A stretch of DNA of 64,000 bases from Membranipora membranacea (lineage: Eukaryota > Bryozoa > Gymnolaemata > Cheilostomatida > Membraniporidae). Location: contig OU612067.1 in the NCBI GenBank assembly GCA_914767715.1, positions 18,481,001 through 18,545,000 on the forward strand, read 5' to 3'. Below are positions 22,195 through 34,886 of this stretch, piece after piece (position 1 is the first letter of the stretch; the number at the start of each line of letters is the position of its first letter). The position numbers were made by a program, and so were the translations under genes. The notes beneath the pieces are model-generated. The model was given only the letters and a program-made list of their open reading frames with translations. It did no database searches and was not told where the DNA came from.

Positions 22195-24700
22195 CACCTC
22201 TGGCTATACAGAATCAAACATTAGAAGAGCCGTGTACATGAAAGGGATGCAAACATTCAGCAGTATATTCACCCACTTCACAAAGCTTCATACTCTCAGC
22301 TTAGGTAAAATATAATAAAATAACAGCTCCATAGATAAGTAATGTATTGGCCAGAAGATAAATTCTCCTTTCCAGCACATGTATGAAATAGCTAAATTTA
22401 ATGCTAGCTAACATTTACTCACTCCTATTGTGAGGAACGGAAATTGGTACTACGCCTATATTTAAGTATATGCTGTGTACTATTAGTATGTATAGTTGTT
22501 CTATAACCGTCCTACTTTTAAATTTGGTTCTAACTATGGTTCTAGTAATGGTTTTAAATCTTGCACTCCGGACACTTCTAAATGTCAGTTTATTGTTGTG
22601 TAATTTATTTGTAGTTCTAATTTGGAGTTACCTCCTCTTTCATGCACTGGAGAAAGACAAGATCGCTCAAATCTATTAAAACGTGGTTCCAATTGGTAAT
22701 ACTAGCACTCTGGTGAGTACGAGGTATTAATTTCTAGTGGCGAACAGCTGGTTCCCACTACTCCACAAAGTAATTTACTAAGGGGTTGTTATTGAGCCTG
22801 ACCTTTTTCTTAGCTTCACTAGAAGTTGCCTTCTAGCTGTTTAAGAAAGGTTCCTGCCGATAACCTGCTAAGACCCCTGTCTTGTTCTAACAGTAAAACT
22901 CACAGACGCGAATTACCTGCATTTGACTGTGGGTCACAATGATTTCCGACTTTGATATGAGCACCGACGCGAATTACCTGCGTTTAACGGTGGGTCACAA
23001 TGATTTCCGAGTTTGATATGAGCACCGACGCGAATTACCTGCGTTTAACGGTGGGTCACAATGATTTCCGAGTTACTGCGTCACTGGAATTCCTATTTTC
23101 TGACCGGATTAGCATGCTCCGGTTGTCTTTGTTACATCTTTGATGGATCACCTCTGCGTCTCTCTGCTTGTTGTTTATGTTTGTGATTACTAAATACCAT
23201 GGAGGTTACTGGGTGCATTTGTTTTCATATCTATCTGTACCCTCTGACTTCTGCTGCTGGCTGAATATAACTACATACCTCAAGTGCCCATTTTTGGTAC
23301 TGACACTATACATTGTATTGACTCTCCCTCAGCTAGACAAAATTTAAGTGGATTACATTTTTTCATACAAACTAGCTTTTATTATTATATTTATACACAT
23401 TCTTCAAGGATCCCTTGATGAATTGAATTGATACTGTTTGATTGTGGGTCCCACCCATAAGTATAAAAACTCCCTTTTTATATCTATGAACTCACCTTTT
23501 AATGAATATTCGTATTCTGTACCTGATGTTTCAGGTGGTGAACCATGCAAAATGGAAGCTTTGGGATTTTCACAGCTTGCCTCACTCTCAGCGCTGCCAC
23601 TCCGAAGGCTCTCTGCAAGAAACTGTAACATCCAGCGAGTATATGTAACCTCCCTCCAACGCTATCGCCGCACACTACAAAAACTTGATCTATCTTGTAA
23701 CACCCTCTATCATGTCTTTGCAAACATAACAGAAGGAGTTAGAAACAGCAAACTGAACACACTGCTTCTAGATAACATCAATAGGGTTCCTGATTCATCG
23801 ACTGGAGAATATCACTGGTATAATATCACAAATCGACAGTTGGAGCCTCTTCAAACAGTTCCCATGCGGGTGCTATCAGTCCAAGCAAACCAACTTGGAG
23901 CTTACAGTAATTTGATACTGCGATGCTACTGTGTCCACCTGATATACTTAGATGTTAATCTGAATAACTTCAACAAAACAGCTTTTTACATTGCGCATGC
24001 CTTTGAGGGCTAAGTCATTGATAATAGCTCTCTATCCTTGTTTCATAATGCCAATGTGACTCTGCCTGCCGTTAGATATTTGGGACTGCGCAGTTTAAGT
24101 CCACGTTGAGCTGTGGCCAACAGCCTCTAAATTGCAACGCCGCAGTGAGCTGTTTTTGAACAGTGACTTTGCTTGGAATGTAGACCAAAACCCTTTTATT
24201 ATGGGCTTTACTCTTCTATTTGAAATGATCAGAAAGGCATTGTGGGTACTACCTTATTGCCAGTCCCCTATCGACACGCAGTTGTGCTTTATCAATGAAT
24301 TACAGAGCTTATCCAAATTTAGGCGTGGATCAGCACAGTAAACAGCTACGGATGATGCAATAAACCAAACAGTTCGCTACAATTTGGATGAAAATGGTCA
24401 AGATTTTAGAAACTTTCTGGCCTATCGTCTTTCAGATAGTTACTTTCCAGTAAATCTTACAACACTATATATGGGCAACAACAATTTTTCAGATATAGAC
24501 ACTCCAAGGAACAGTCGCCTTTGCAGCCATATTATCATGTATCCAAACTATTTAGAGACATTCGACTTCAGTGGTTCAGAGCTTGGTTTTGTGCCATGCA
24601 GCAATATTTCAGGATTCACGCATGTAAGAAATTTTACCTGCAACTACTGTAAAATATCTGGTTGGGACCATAGACTTAATATACTACTATATTAAGTCTA
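22195..24700 (+). pseudogene. Leucine-rich-repeat protein fragments
   Basis: Several plus-strand pieces read as LRRs. Near 22265-22304, FTHFTKLHTLSL ends at a donor-like TTAG|GTAAAA. From 22906, after CACAG, the text continues NYLHLTVGHNDF. The frame 23560-24012 (preceded by TTTCAG|GTGG) gives LRRLSARNCNI, LQKLDLSCNTL, MRVLSVQANQL and LIYLDVNLNNF. After a stop and a frame change, 24384-24692 gives LTTLYMGNNNF and LETFDFSGSEL. The xLxxLxLxxN spacing is clear, like Toll-type or other extracellular LRR proteins. No transmembrane or TIR part is seen. Stops and frame changes (24011, 24120-24380) suggest a decayed gene, though unrecognised introns cannot be excluded. Confidence 0.5.
22906..23072 (+). 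repeat. 61-bp tandem repeat, 2.7 copies
   Basis: ACGCGAATTACCTGC starts at 22906, 22967 and 23028, giving two exact 61-bp periods. Copies 2 and 3 are almost identical, copy 1 differs at a few bases. Each copy encodes one LRR-like segment, but 61 is not a multiple of three, so the array cannot be a single open frame. Confidence 0.9.
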
Positions 24701-24703
24701 TGG
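24668..24703. repeat. Perfect 16-bp hairpin (CCATAGACTTAATATA)
   Basis: CCATAGACTTAATATA, a 4-base loop CTAC, then the exact complement, immediately after the last LRR fragment. Between 24704 and 25418 I see no gene or known repeat. Confidence 0.9.
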
Positions 24704-25418
24704 TTGGGACTCGCAAATTATTTGGTGATCATTTTGTTGCTTTTAGATGCGGTCCAGCGACCATACATAAATATATCAGTATCACACTGTAAAAAGGATG
24801 ATAACTACAAATTATGAAAACAGTGAGCTAAATTATAAATGTTTTTTTTTCTCAAAGTCAAATAATCCAAGACGGGAAACTTTATTTATATAATAACTGT
24901 AATTTTACTCTAATGCTCTAACTCTGCTCTAAAGGCGATGGATGCTATCATTGATCATACTGATCAACAATGTAACTACAATAAGTTATTAAATCGAAAA
25001 ATCCCTGATGTTTGTATAAAAAGAGTGGAAAAGTTGGGTATTAAAAGATTGTGAGAGAAGTTTCTTGTTATGTACAGAATGGGGCAATTTTCATTTTATC
25101 AATACTAAATCATGTTATTTTTTTGTTTTCACCATCAGATTTTGACGTAGATTAGCAGAGCCACCTCCCATAAGCTGTTTCTTAACAAAAGCTTTACGCC
25201 TTATCGGGGTGAAACAACTAGTGTTTGTATAAAAAGTTTCTACAGGAATTTCATGCAAAGAATACTAAAAATCAGTATGCTTCATGATAGCATCCATTAT
25301 TGCCAATGCGTCCAATATGGGAATTAAATCCAAAATAATCTGACTAAGATGGACTAAGCCCTCTCTAGATACGCTGTCTGTCCACTGAGAAATACTAGGG
25401 TTATCAAGTGGGACAGAC

Positions 25419-25451
25419 CCATAGATTTAAAAACTGTTTTTAAATCTATGG
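25419..25451. repeat. Hairpin beginning CCATAGATTTAAAA
   Basis: CCATAGATTTAAAA and its complement TTTTAAATCTATGG around a short centre. The start resembles the hairpin at 24668. GGACAGACC flanks both sides (25411 and 25450), a possible short direct repeat. Confidence 0.75.
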
Positions 25452-25661
25452 ACAGACCACTCGAGGATATGCTCAAAATATTCCACGTCCCATTTGTTGT
25501 TTTTTTTAATTTTGTTGAGGATATACCCAGCAACAAAATACAAAGCAGGTTACTTTTTAGATTGATTAGCTTTACTGTCCTCATAGGAATCACAGGATGA
25601 TGTTGCTCGATTGCAGGCCTTTGCCTGGCGGCCAATGCACTGATGTTCATAGAGTTCAAGA

Positions 25662-26244
25662 CGGTAACTGTAAATTGCTGAACAGACTGAACGGACTGAA
25701 CAGCTGAACAGAACTTCTCAGACTACTATTGTTTGATTCTTTACATGGTTGGCTAATTTTGCATAATCGTGGACAATTCCTTATATTTTGCTCATTGATC
25801 TATTTATTTTAAGTTAGCATCTGCCTTGGTTTCTTTCAATTTTATTCACAGTAAAATATTTGGCATTACACGAATGGATGGAAAGTAGCTTGTCCTGACA
25901 AGCGTTCTTGGGAAGGAAACCCTAGCCCCCCCTCCCCACAACAAAGCTTGTCAAGACTGGTTAGATGGAAGGTTGAGCTGGATAATGTTTCTGGTTTCCT
26001 GAACACCATCAGACTTAGTCAGAATTAGCAAATTGATTGCTTCATTTGCTTGCCCTAAATTGGATATATTAGTTATAATAGGTGCCAACAGGAACATAGT
26101 GACTCATTAAATCATTTGGCTGGGAGGAATGTGTTTGAGAAGTGATAGTCCGCCAGAGAAAAGAATACAAATAATAATTTTAGTCTGAGAAGTTCTGTTC
26201 AGCTGTTCAGTCCGTTCAGCCTGTTCAGCAATTTACGGTTACCG
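25662..26244. mobile_element. MULE-like non-autonomous element, 583 bp
   Basis: Termini CGGTAACTGTAAATTGCTGA and its near-perfect complement at the right end, extending about 65 bp with a GAACAG-rich internal repeat. It is flanked by a perfect 9-bp direct repeat AGTTCAAGA (25653-25661 and 26245-26253). A 9-bp duplication with long inverted repeats is the Mutator-like pattern. Interior non-coding. A second, interrupted copy lies at 19590-21994. No feature is recognised at 26254-26640. Confidence 0.88.
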
Positions 26245-27168
26245 AGTTCAAGATGTGCATATGCATAGTCTGAGATGAGTAGGTGACTTAGCCGATCTGG
26301 TCTGATAGCTGCATAAACAAATAAATACTCTAGACTGGAAACTACAGGCTTAAGGTAATGTCAAAGACCGATCCGAATATCAACATATCATATACCGTTG
26401 GAATGCTGCCGAGCGACTGAAAATGAATATCTGAACAAAAACTTGATTCGATGACGTTGTGTCATTTTAGAGAGGAAATGAGGCAGAAAGCACTGTTTTT
26501 TTCGACGCAGATGGAGGAGTCAAATTAATTGCAAGAAATTTAAAAATAGATGGAATGTATACTTAGAGATTGTGTTCATCATAAAATCTTAATTTTCTTT
26601 GATCTATGACAAGTCTAAATTGACTTCCTCTCTAATTCAGTGCATTAATCACGACATGACGTCACTGCGCTATTCACTTTTTCACTGTAGTGCATCAAGG
26701 AGTTAAGTCTTTAACTCATTGAGCGCATGGAACAGAATAGGAATGTTATCTCTTTTGATTGGCGTACAGAACAAAATTTCTTACTGCTTAAAAAGCTGTG
26801 ACCATGTGGGATTCCGGGTTAGGGAGTCACCACATTAACTCTCCGCTACTGATATCTGTGCTCACGAGCTCGGTGTGATGATTCTCACTATGTGACACTG
26901 ACTTATTTACATGCGATCATCATTTGATTCGATTAAACACTTGACTCAAGAGCATGCCTTTTAATTCTTATCAAGTTTAACATCAAATGCAATTCAACTT
27001 AAACAATGCATGTCTTATTTCAACAAGTTATACTTTCTAGTTAATGATGCCGTGCATGCTCAATTTAATTCATTTAACTAAATTAGTTGATGATATAGAT
27101 AATCCAACCAAATGTTATACTGTGCCATTATCAATAATAAGGCAAGTTCTATTTCCCTATAAATATCA

Positions 27169-27530
27169 TTCTGCGCATGCTCAGCTCTGGGCATGAGCTG
27201 ATCTCTGCAAAATTGAGCCTCGGAATTCCGAAGCCATCTGATTGGCTACCTGCTCTGGTGACATACTTCCCAAAGCGTGCGGATTTGTTATTACTAGTTA
27301 TCCTCTCTTGTCATTATTAGCTGATTTTGATTGACAGTTTATGCAGGGGATATCCCATTTCCCCTTTCCAAAGTTGCAATCAGAACCCAAACTAAACTCA
27401 TTGTTCTTGCACATGCGCGAATTTAAGTCACGCATTATGCATACTTAGCCTTACGACACCTGCTTTGTGGTAATGATAACCTAGTTTATCAGTGATCTAC
27501 ATGCCCAGTCAGATCACGAGAGTCAGTATG
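27169..27530. mobile_element. 362-bp insertion with 11-bp flanking duplication
   Basis: TATAAATATCA occurs at 27158-27168 and again at 27531-27541. In the partner arm (31360) the two flanks are joined with one copy, so this is a true insertion. It begins TTCTGCGCATGCTCAG and is non-coding; no terminal inverted repeat is obvious. The long duplication would suit a retroposon or a MULE-type element. Confidence 0.7.
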
Positions 27531-28099
27531 TATAAATATCACTAACGTACAATAAATGAAAATATTATGATAACAACTTGTAAAACTTTCATATTTTAAA
27601 AAAAACTGACCTGTCTCCAAATGAAGTTGCAAACAAAGAGAGAAGCTGCATGTCGACCAGATGGTCGCCAAACAGATCAATTCCTGCTTTTCCATTGGTG
27701 AACCATGCTCTTATATAGCATGGTTCCAAACACATTAAAAAACTGCTGACGCTCATCAGTAAACAAACACAAGAAAAACAACAAAACACATCTGCCCCAA
27801 GAGTGGGTTGATCGGTCCCAAGAGTGGGTACAGATATTAAAATTAGCACTTTGATTTAACTCAGCTGCTTTTGATCGATGTTCCTTTGATTCGGTTAACT
27901 TTGATCGAGGTTAAATGTCCTCTCTGTTACTAGCGTGTCCTCAAGTTGAGTTGAGTGTACTGATGATGATATAGAAAATTCTCCTGTTTGCTCTGCAGAT
28001 GTGACATCTGCACTCCCTTGGTTGCAATCGTCCTCGATTATGACATGTCACATGATCTGGCATCTAGATGCAACAACCATATCAGATTGACTCAACTAA

Positions 28100-30625
28100 C
28101 CCTGTCTTTATCTACCGATACTTTGAATCACCTTCTAACTCTGAACATATACTATGCTCACCTATGCTCACCTATCACCGCTCTGTCCTGTACGGGTAGC
28201 GGTTGCTTGCCGGAGACCAAGCTCAATCAAACCTCTCCATCTACTCCTGTGCTGGGCATCTTCCTCTCTCTAGCCACATTACTGTAGGTCTTTCCTGATT
28301 GTATCTGACCATCTATGACATATCCAAACCATTCAAGCTTTCTTCTTTTCATCAAGTCTGCTATTGCCATAACATTTGCTTCATCTCTAATACTCTCGTT
28401 TGTCCTATGCTCCTCCAGGCTGATTCCGAGGCAATATCTCAACATTCTCATCTCACAGACGCTAATTTTATCTTCCAGGTAGTCGGTTACTGGCCATGTT
28501 TCATTCCCGTATAACAGCACTGAGTGTATTACTGTTTTGTAGACGAGCACTTTCAACCTCTTGGGGACTTTCTTGTCGCACAACACTCCCGTCAACTCTC
28601 TCCACTTATTCCAGACTTTGCTAACACGCAACTCCACCTCTGCTTTACATCCTCCTACTTGAATGCACTGCATTGAGGTAGATTTGTACGCTGCGTGTTG
28701 TCATACTCTTTCAACTTGATCTCTTCTGTGTTTCCTATAGGTGGGAGATACTCAGTTTAAGATCTCTCATTGAGTCCTACATCTTCCAGTCTTATCCTTC
28801 AGTCCTCTAGCCGCTCCTCTAGATTGTCTCTTTCTTCGTCACATAAAACAAGATCGTCTGCAAACAGTATGCTCCAGGGCGTATCTTCTCCTGTGTCTTC
28901 CGAGATGACATCCATTATTATAATAAACAAAAGTGGGCTCAATGCTGAGCCCTGATGAAGGCCAACTTCCACTTTAATTTCATTGGTATCTCCGGCATTT
29001 GTTGCTACCTGGGTTGTGGTTGTGGAATCCTTGTACATATCCTTGATGATATCAATGTAGGTCTCAGGGACATTTCGTTTCCTCAGACAATGCCATATAA
29101 GCTCCCTTGGGATTGTATCATACGCTTTCTCCAAGTCAACAAACACCATGTGTAGCTCTTTATTAAATTCTCTGTACTTCTCTTGCAGCATACGCAGACA
29201 AAACATTGGTTCTGTAGTCGATTTTCGTCTCTGGAAGCCATATTGGTTGCCTTTAATCTTGACTATTTCTCTCAATCTAGCCTCAATCACTCTCTCATAC
29301 AGTTTGAGTGAGTGACAGAGTAGCTTGATGCCTCACCCTTCCGCTTGTAAATAGGTACAATTTCGCTCCTCCTCCACTCCTGCGGTATCCCTTCTCTCAT
29401 AGCTTCCTTCAAGCAAGATGTTATCCATGTAGTGCCCGTGTCCTTCAGCTTCTTTATCAGCTCTATAGGGAGTTCATCAGGTCCTTTGGCTTTGTTCAAC
29501 TTCATCCTTTCTAGCTGTCGGTGTACCTCATCTTCAGTGATGTTCTCGATTGGCCCTTCTACTTTCTCACTGTGTGGCAATTCTTGACTCTTGTTTTCTG
29601 TATTAAGCAGTCTTTTAAAGTACTGCTCCCATCTATCTTTGATCTCCCTGTCTTCACTCATGATCTTGCCTTCTTCATTTCACACAAAGGTTATTTTGTC
29701 AATATCCTTGGCTCTTCTTTCTCGAGTTCTTGCTAATTTGTATTGTATATCTTTTTGGGGCCATATGTTTCCAGGTTTCTCCTTCGCTATCGCACACTTC
29801 TCCTTACTGATCTTATTCATTCCTCTCCAATAATTTCCTTGTCCTCCTCTGAACTTGATAGTTTCCAGTTATTAAATGCTTCCTTTTTATTCGCCACAGC
29901 CTCTTGGACATCTTCATTCCACCACCATCTCTCATCTCTCATCTCTCATCTAATTAATCTCACTCGGAGCGCTTTGGCTCCTTTATCGAGATGCAGTCGT
30001 GTATGAACAATTGTTTAAATTATCAGTAGCAAGGAAGAAAACCAGTTTGTCTACGAGATAAGAAAATAGTTATTTATGCTTTGATTCAAAGATCAATAGC
30101 TAGCTACTGCCAAGAGAAAAAAATAAATAAATAAATATACACAGCACAGCTTCAGATGTTATGAAGTAGAGTCAGTGATAAGTGCTTATAATCAGTTAGG
30201 CAAAGCAGCTAGAATCAAAAGAAAAGTTTATGGATGCGATGTTTGTATGAATGTTTGGCAGTTTTGGTGTTGATATTGCCCTTAATAGCACCATGTCTGG
30301 TATTGTGAGATTCGGCAAAATAAAGGGAGAACCGATCTTGGTCTATAGCGGCACTACCAGAAAGCATACGAAAGTACATTTTTTGGTCTGCATTAACACG
30401 TCTTTGTGCAAGGGTGTCCCAATCTTTCTCTATGTATCTTCCACCTGTACTAATTCCTAGTGTCTCCTTTGCTGCTTCCATTATTTTTATGTATGTTTCA
30501 CTCCATTTCCAATTGTCCACTTCACTTCACCAGTTGATCTTGGTTGGTCTCTCTCTCCAAGCTCTCTTTTCTTGATCTTAAAGTCCATCACTAGCAGTCT
30601 ATGTTGTGGTGCTGTCGCATCCACA
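28100..30625 (-). pseudogene. RTE-clade LINE, 5'-truncated and broken
   Basis: Read on the minus strand from ~30620: end of the endonuclease domain (QHRLLVMDFKIKK), a linker with MEAAKETLGIS, then the reverse transcriptase. RT landmarks are DRWEQYFKRLLN, LNKAKGPDELPIELIK and IPQEWRRSEIVPIYKRKG (29661-29340), YGFQRRKSTTEPM, FVDLEKAYDTIPRELIW, GLHQGSALSPLLF and the catalytic LFADDLVL near 28860. The C-terminal region has LLYGNETW, CEMRMLRYCLGIS and RRKLEWFGYV (28673-28300). Frame changes occur around 29290-29340 and 28690-28800, and there is a stop near 29680, so no active enzyme is made. The GLHQGSALSP and FADD signatures fit RTE-type elements. A second piece of the same family is at 58740-59102. 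Confidence 0.85.
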
Positions 30626-30627
30626 CA

Positions 30628-30770
30628 TCAGATCATAGGATTGTCATAGCAATCGAGGATGATTGCAACCAGGGGGGTGCAGATGTCGCATCCACACATC
30701 AGATCATTGGATTGTCATAGCAATCGAGGACGATTGCAACCATGGGGGTGCATATGTCGCATCTACAGCA
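30628..30770. repeat. ~78-bp tandem duplication
   Basis: CGCATCCACACATCAGATCAT starts at about 30618 and again at 30687, each followed by GGATTGTCATAGCAATCGAGGA and GATTGCAACCA. It is part of the right palindrome arm; the left arm near 28010-28060 has one inverted copy. Confidence 0.7.
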
Positions 30771-31446
30771 GCAAACAGGAGAATTTCTATATCAACATCA
30801 GACACAATAAGAACATCCAATATCTGAGCCAGCATCATCATCAGTACACTCAAACCTCGACTTGAGGACACGCAGTTACCAGCCAGTGCATATCACCTCG
30901 AATCGGGGACATGCAAATATATGCAAATCTAAATTCTATTCTTAATACCGGTGCCACCCTAACGCCAGAACCGTGACAACCATGACAATGCAGTAAAGGT
31001 GGCACCAACAGAGACAATTCAGAATTAGCATGATGTCTAACTTACACCAACCAACTCTTGTGGCCGATCAACCCACTCTTGCGGCCGATCAACCCTCTTT
31101 TTGCGGTAATTGAAAATTGTGTTTAAATCTTGTTTTTTTGCTTATTGACGTCAGCAGTTTTTTAATGTGTTTGGAACCATGCTATATAGGAGCATGGTTC
31201 ACCAATGGAAAGGATGATCTGTTTGCCGACCCTCTGGTTGACAAGCAGCGCTCTTTTGTTTTCAACTTCATTTGGAGACAGGTCAGTTTTTTTTTAAACA
31301 TGAAAGTTTTACAAGTTGTTATCATAATATTTTCATTTATTGTACATTAGTGATATTTATAGGGAAATAGAACTTGCCTTATTATTTGATAATGGCACAG
31401 TACAACATTTGGTTGGATTATCTATATCATCGACTAATTTAGTTAA

Positions 31447-32082
31447 AGAGGTAGGAATCGAAGGGGGTGCATGGGGATTAATCATGTGAAGTGACAGGCA
31501 AGACCATTGGCTGATCAATGTAATTAGAGGCGGAGAATGGCCTTGGTCTCCGCCTCTAACAGCCAGTCCACGTTGCGTTCTCAAGTGGTCAAGTGTGTTA
31601 TATAAGAAATTGTGATTCGCAGACACCCATAAATAAAGTTGAATAGAAGCTATGATATAGCTATTGTTGTGTTGGCTTATCACACTTGGGATTATAGGGT
31701 TTAATTACAACGGTCAATTTCAATCTTGACAACGGTATCTAGGCAACCTCTAAAACCATAAATCATAACGTCAAAATTGACCAATAAGAGCTCGTATATT
31801 TTGAAGCGGATGATTTGAAATCATCGGAACTGGGCAATTTCGTATGACATTAGTCATATTTTCACCACTTTCCAATGCCATTATTGGAATGAAAATTTAT
31901 TGGGCATGTGTATCACACAATTCCGCATCAGCTTGTCTGATTCCCATTAAAAATAATTCACTGCTTCTCCTCTCAATTCCGAAAAAGCAGGAGGAATTTG
32001 AATGCTGCTAACCCCATTTGAATTTGATATGGCTGGGTGATCGCTTTACATTGACTGGCCCTTATATACCGGTCGAGGCACT
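31447..32082. mobile_element. TTAA-flanked non-autonomous element, 636 bp (copy 2)
   Basis: Flanked by TTAA (31443-31446 and 32083-32086). The other palindrome arm has the empty site with a single TTAA (27074-27077), so insertion at TTAA is shown directly. Its last 520 bp match 5373-5896 at about 99 percent. Near the left it contains a 13-bp hairpin (TTAGAGGCGGAGA, complement at 31541-31556). TTAA targeting is typical of piggyBac-type elements, but the termini (AGAGGTAGG and AGGCACT) do not form a convincing inverted repeat. Confidence 0.8.
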
Positions 32083-34020
32083 TTAAATGAATTAAATTGA
32101 GCATGCATGGCATCATTAACTAGAAAGTATAACTTGTTGAAATAAGACATGCATTGTTAAGTTGAATTGCGTTTGAGGTTAAACTTGATAAGAATTAAAA
32201 GGCATGCTCTTGAGTCAAGTGTTTAATCTCAGAATCAAATGAGAGCGCATGTAAATAAGTCAGTGTCACATAGTGAGAATCATCATACCGAGCTCGTGAG
32301 CACAGATCTCAGTAGCGGAGAGTTAATGTGGTGACTCCATAACCCGGAATCCCACAATTGGTGCTCGCCGAGTGAGGAGAGAACTCATGACCTTCAGACT
32401 ATTGTTTCTGTTTATTTAACCCCTTACTTTATCTAGCTCTTTACTTTATTGAAATCGTAAGTAGACATCATAAGTATCATCTCCGTCAGTATATCTAGCA
32501 AATCTATAAGTACAGAAATGTAAATAATTTTTACCAGTATTCAGTGACAGTATTCATTGATTCAAACCCTGCATCGGAGACAAGCGTGATTAAAAATAAA
32601 TCCAAGCAAAGATGCCAATCATTTATGGATTAACTTTGTACGCTGGTGTCAAGTACTCCATGGTATTACAGAGTAAGGACATATCCTTACACTGTGATGG
32701 TATACAGAATCTGTACACCATTGTACTGATAATTAAACCATGATTTATGGGCTTTGTAACTCACGCTATGTCATTTTCTATATTACAGGTTCACAACCAG
32801 CCGGATTATCTTCCTCTTATCACAAGAAAACCACAGTCATGTAACCATCTCCTTTTAATTAGGGGTAAGAGTTGCAGTTCGAGGGTGTACCTAGTAAATT
32901 TTCAAATCAAATTCGCATGTGAGTAGGAAGAAAGTTAGTAGACTTTGATGCAATAAAATTGATTTTAAATCTTGAAATTATTGGAAAAAATTTCTTTTTT
33001 TTTGTTATTATTTGGAATTCTCATAATCATTTAAGGACCTGAGGCTGTTGAGCTGAGGAGTTGGGACTACCTGCTCGTCGTCGGTGATTCCTAGTTTTGA
33101 GGTATCGACCGAGACAGACGGCCCCGACTACCAGACTGGTCATTGCAATAAAGATGAAAGGTCTCAATCTCTGATGACCTGAGATGACAATGAACATAAT
33201 AATGTGTTGGGAAAATTTTACTACAAACGTTGTCTGATTGTCACAGTTAAGATGATATCCAGGAGTCAGAGTTGTTGAAATTGAGACATTTTTTTACATT
33301 GACATGACTATGTGAGCAGAGGATATTTCATTAAATACCGTTGAAACCATCTTTCTGTCTGAATTGCCAGTCAAATTGTTTCAGAATGAGAAACTCTTGC
33401 ATATAAAATCAGATTTTAAGCATTTAGTACATTTGAAATTAAACCTGACTCAAGTACCATCAGTGTTTCCTATATTTGATGAACACGCCTGACAGCTGGA
33501 AGGACCAGATGCAGTTAATTTAGTAAAATGCTCAGCAAAACCCATAGACAAAACACACAACACTAGACCATTCTGCTTGCAGGATAGCCTTGTGACATAG
33601 TCTATCTCTGCAGCACAGCAGTGGTGGCGCTGCCTTCCATCAAGAAAGGCAACTCCCAGGGTTAAAGGTTATGAGATATCAAAACCAGTGTTCCATTTAG
33701 GCCCAGATATTTCCAAATTATGGGTTTCCATTGTTTTCCCAATTTTGGTACTCAGACTAGGTGAATTAGTTCAAGCCCTATGCTGCAGAGACGAACGTAT
33801 GCCTTAACAGTTCGTACATGCGCAGACTGACACTAGACTCGACACTGTGTAGTAAATATCCTATCAAAAAGTGTCCTCATTAAATACTGTGACGCAATGA
33901 CATCTCACTGTGGTAGAAAAAGCAATGATGCATGCGTTTTTCGGAGTAATCTCCCTTTGATGCAGATAATTTTATAGAATTTGATACAGAATAGCAGCAG
34001 CAATCTTCTGCAGCACAGGT

Positions 34021-34386
34021 AACAGCTTTGTCTATATTCTGTCTAACTCATCACTTATTTTGATTAAGCAAAATGGCATAGAAATATTAGTTAAATAGCA
34101 TATCATACTTGCCAAGTAATCTAAATTCAAAGGTGAGAGATTTCAATTTACAGTGATACCGCATGTCATCGCAATGCTCCGAGGGTGCGAAATACTCGAG
34201 CGATCCACATGTGGGTTTGAGGGCAGTGTGATCCCCCAACAGGGAACGGGATAGAACCCGGCCGCTGATGCTCTGAGAGCGTTTCTAGCCACTAGGAAAC
34301 GCATATTTGACACATTTGTCTATATTCTGTCTAACTCATCACTTATTTTGATTGAGCAAAAATGACATAGAAATATTAGTTAAACA
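34021..34386. repeat. 75-bp direct repeat flanking a SINE-like insert
   Basis: TTTGTCTATATTCTGTCTAACTC is at 34027 and 34315, each continuing to AGAAATATTAGTTAAA with few differences. Between them a minus-strand B-box-like GGTTCTATCCC (near 34247) sits in a GC-richer 160-bp segment with AAACGCTCTCAGAGC, consistent with a reverse tRNA-derived SINE; the long direct repeat may be a tandem duplication split by it. Confidence 0.65.
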
Positions 34387-34737
34387 GTGATTGTAAATAT
34401 AATGCTGATACTTAGTACCCATTGGAGCCTAAATCAAGGTACTGAACATTTTGTAAATGAATGTACCTGCATGCTACAGTGTCTCATCTCGAAGGCTATG
34501 ATAACATATATAGCTATTTGCACTTGGAATCAAACCAATCATCGTTCTTTTTAGGAATATCCAAGGTTATACATTAAATACAATGATTTGAAGGATCGTT
34601 TGACATAACGCCTGAAAAAAATTATTTGGTATGAATTCTTCCTTTTATAACTGCTGAACACTGGGTCACACAAAACCTTGCTGAAATATACCATAATACA
34701 TACGTGGTGTTTTAATTCTCATCAGTATATAATATCA

Positions 34738-34886
34738 TTAAAGATTTTCTCCCAACCCCCTCAAAGCTCTCTATATTGTATTGTTGGAAGGATGTCATCT
34801 TCCCATAATACATACAAGATTTTCTCCCAACCCGTCAAAGCTCTCTATATTATTGTATTGTTGGAAGAATGTCATCTTCCCATATT
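34738..34886. repeat. 75-bp tandem repeat, 2 copies
   Basis: AAGATTTTCTCCCAACCC begins at about 34740 and 34816, followed in both copies by TCAAAGCTCTCTATATT and GTCATCTTCCCATA. Small indels separate the copies. Confidence 0.85.
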
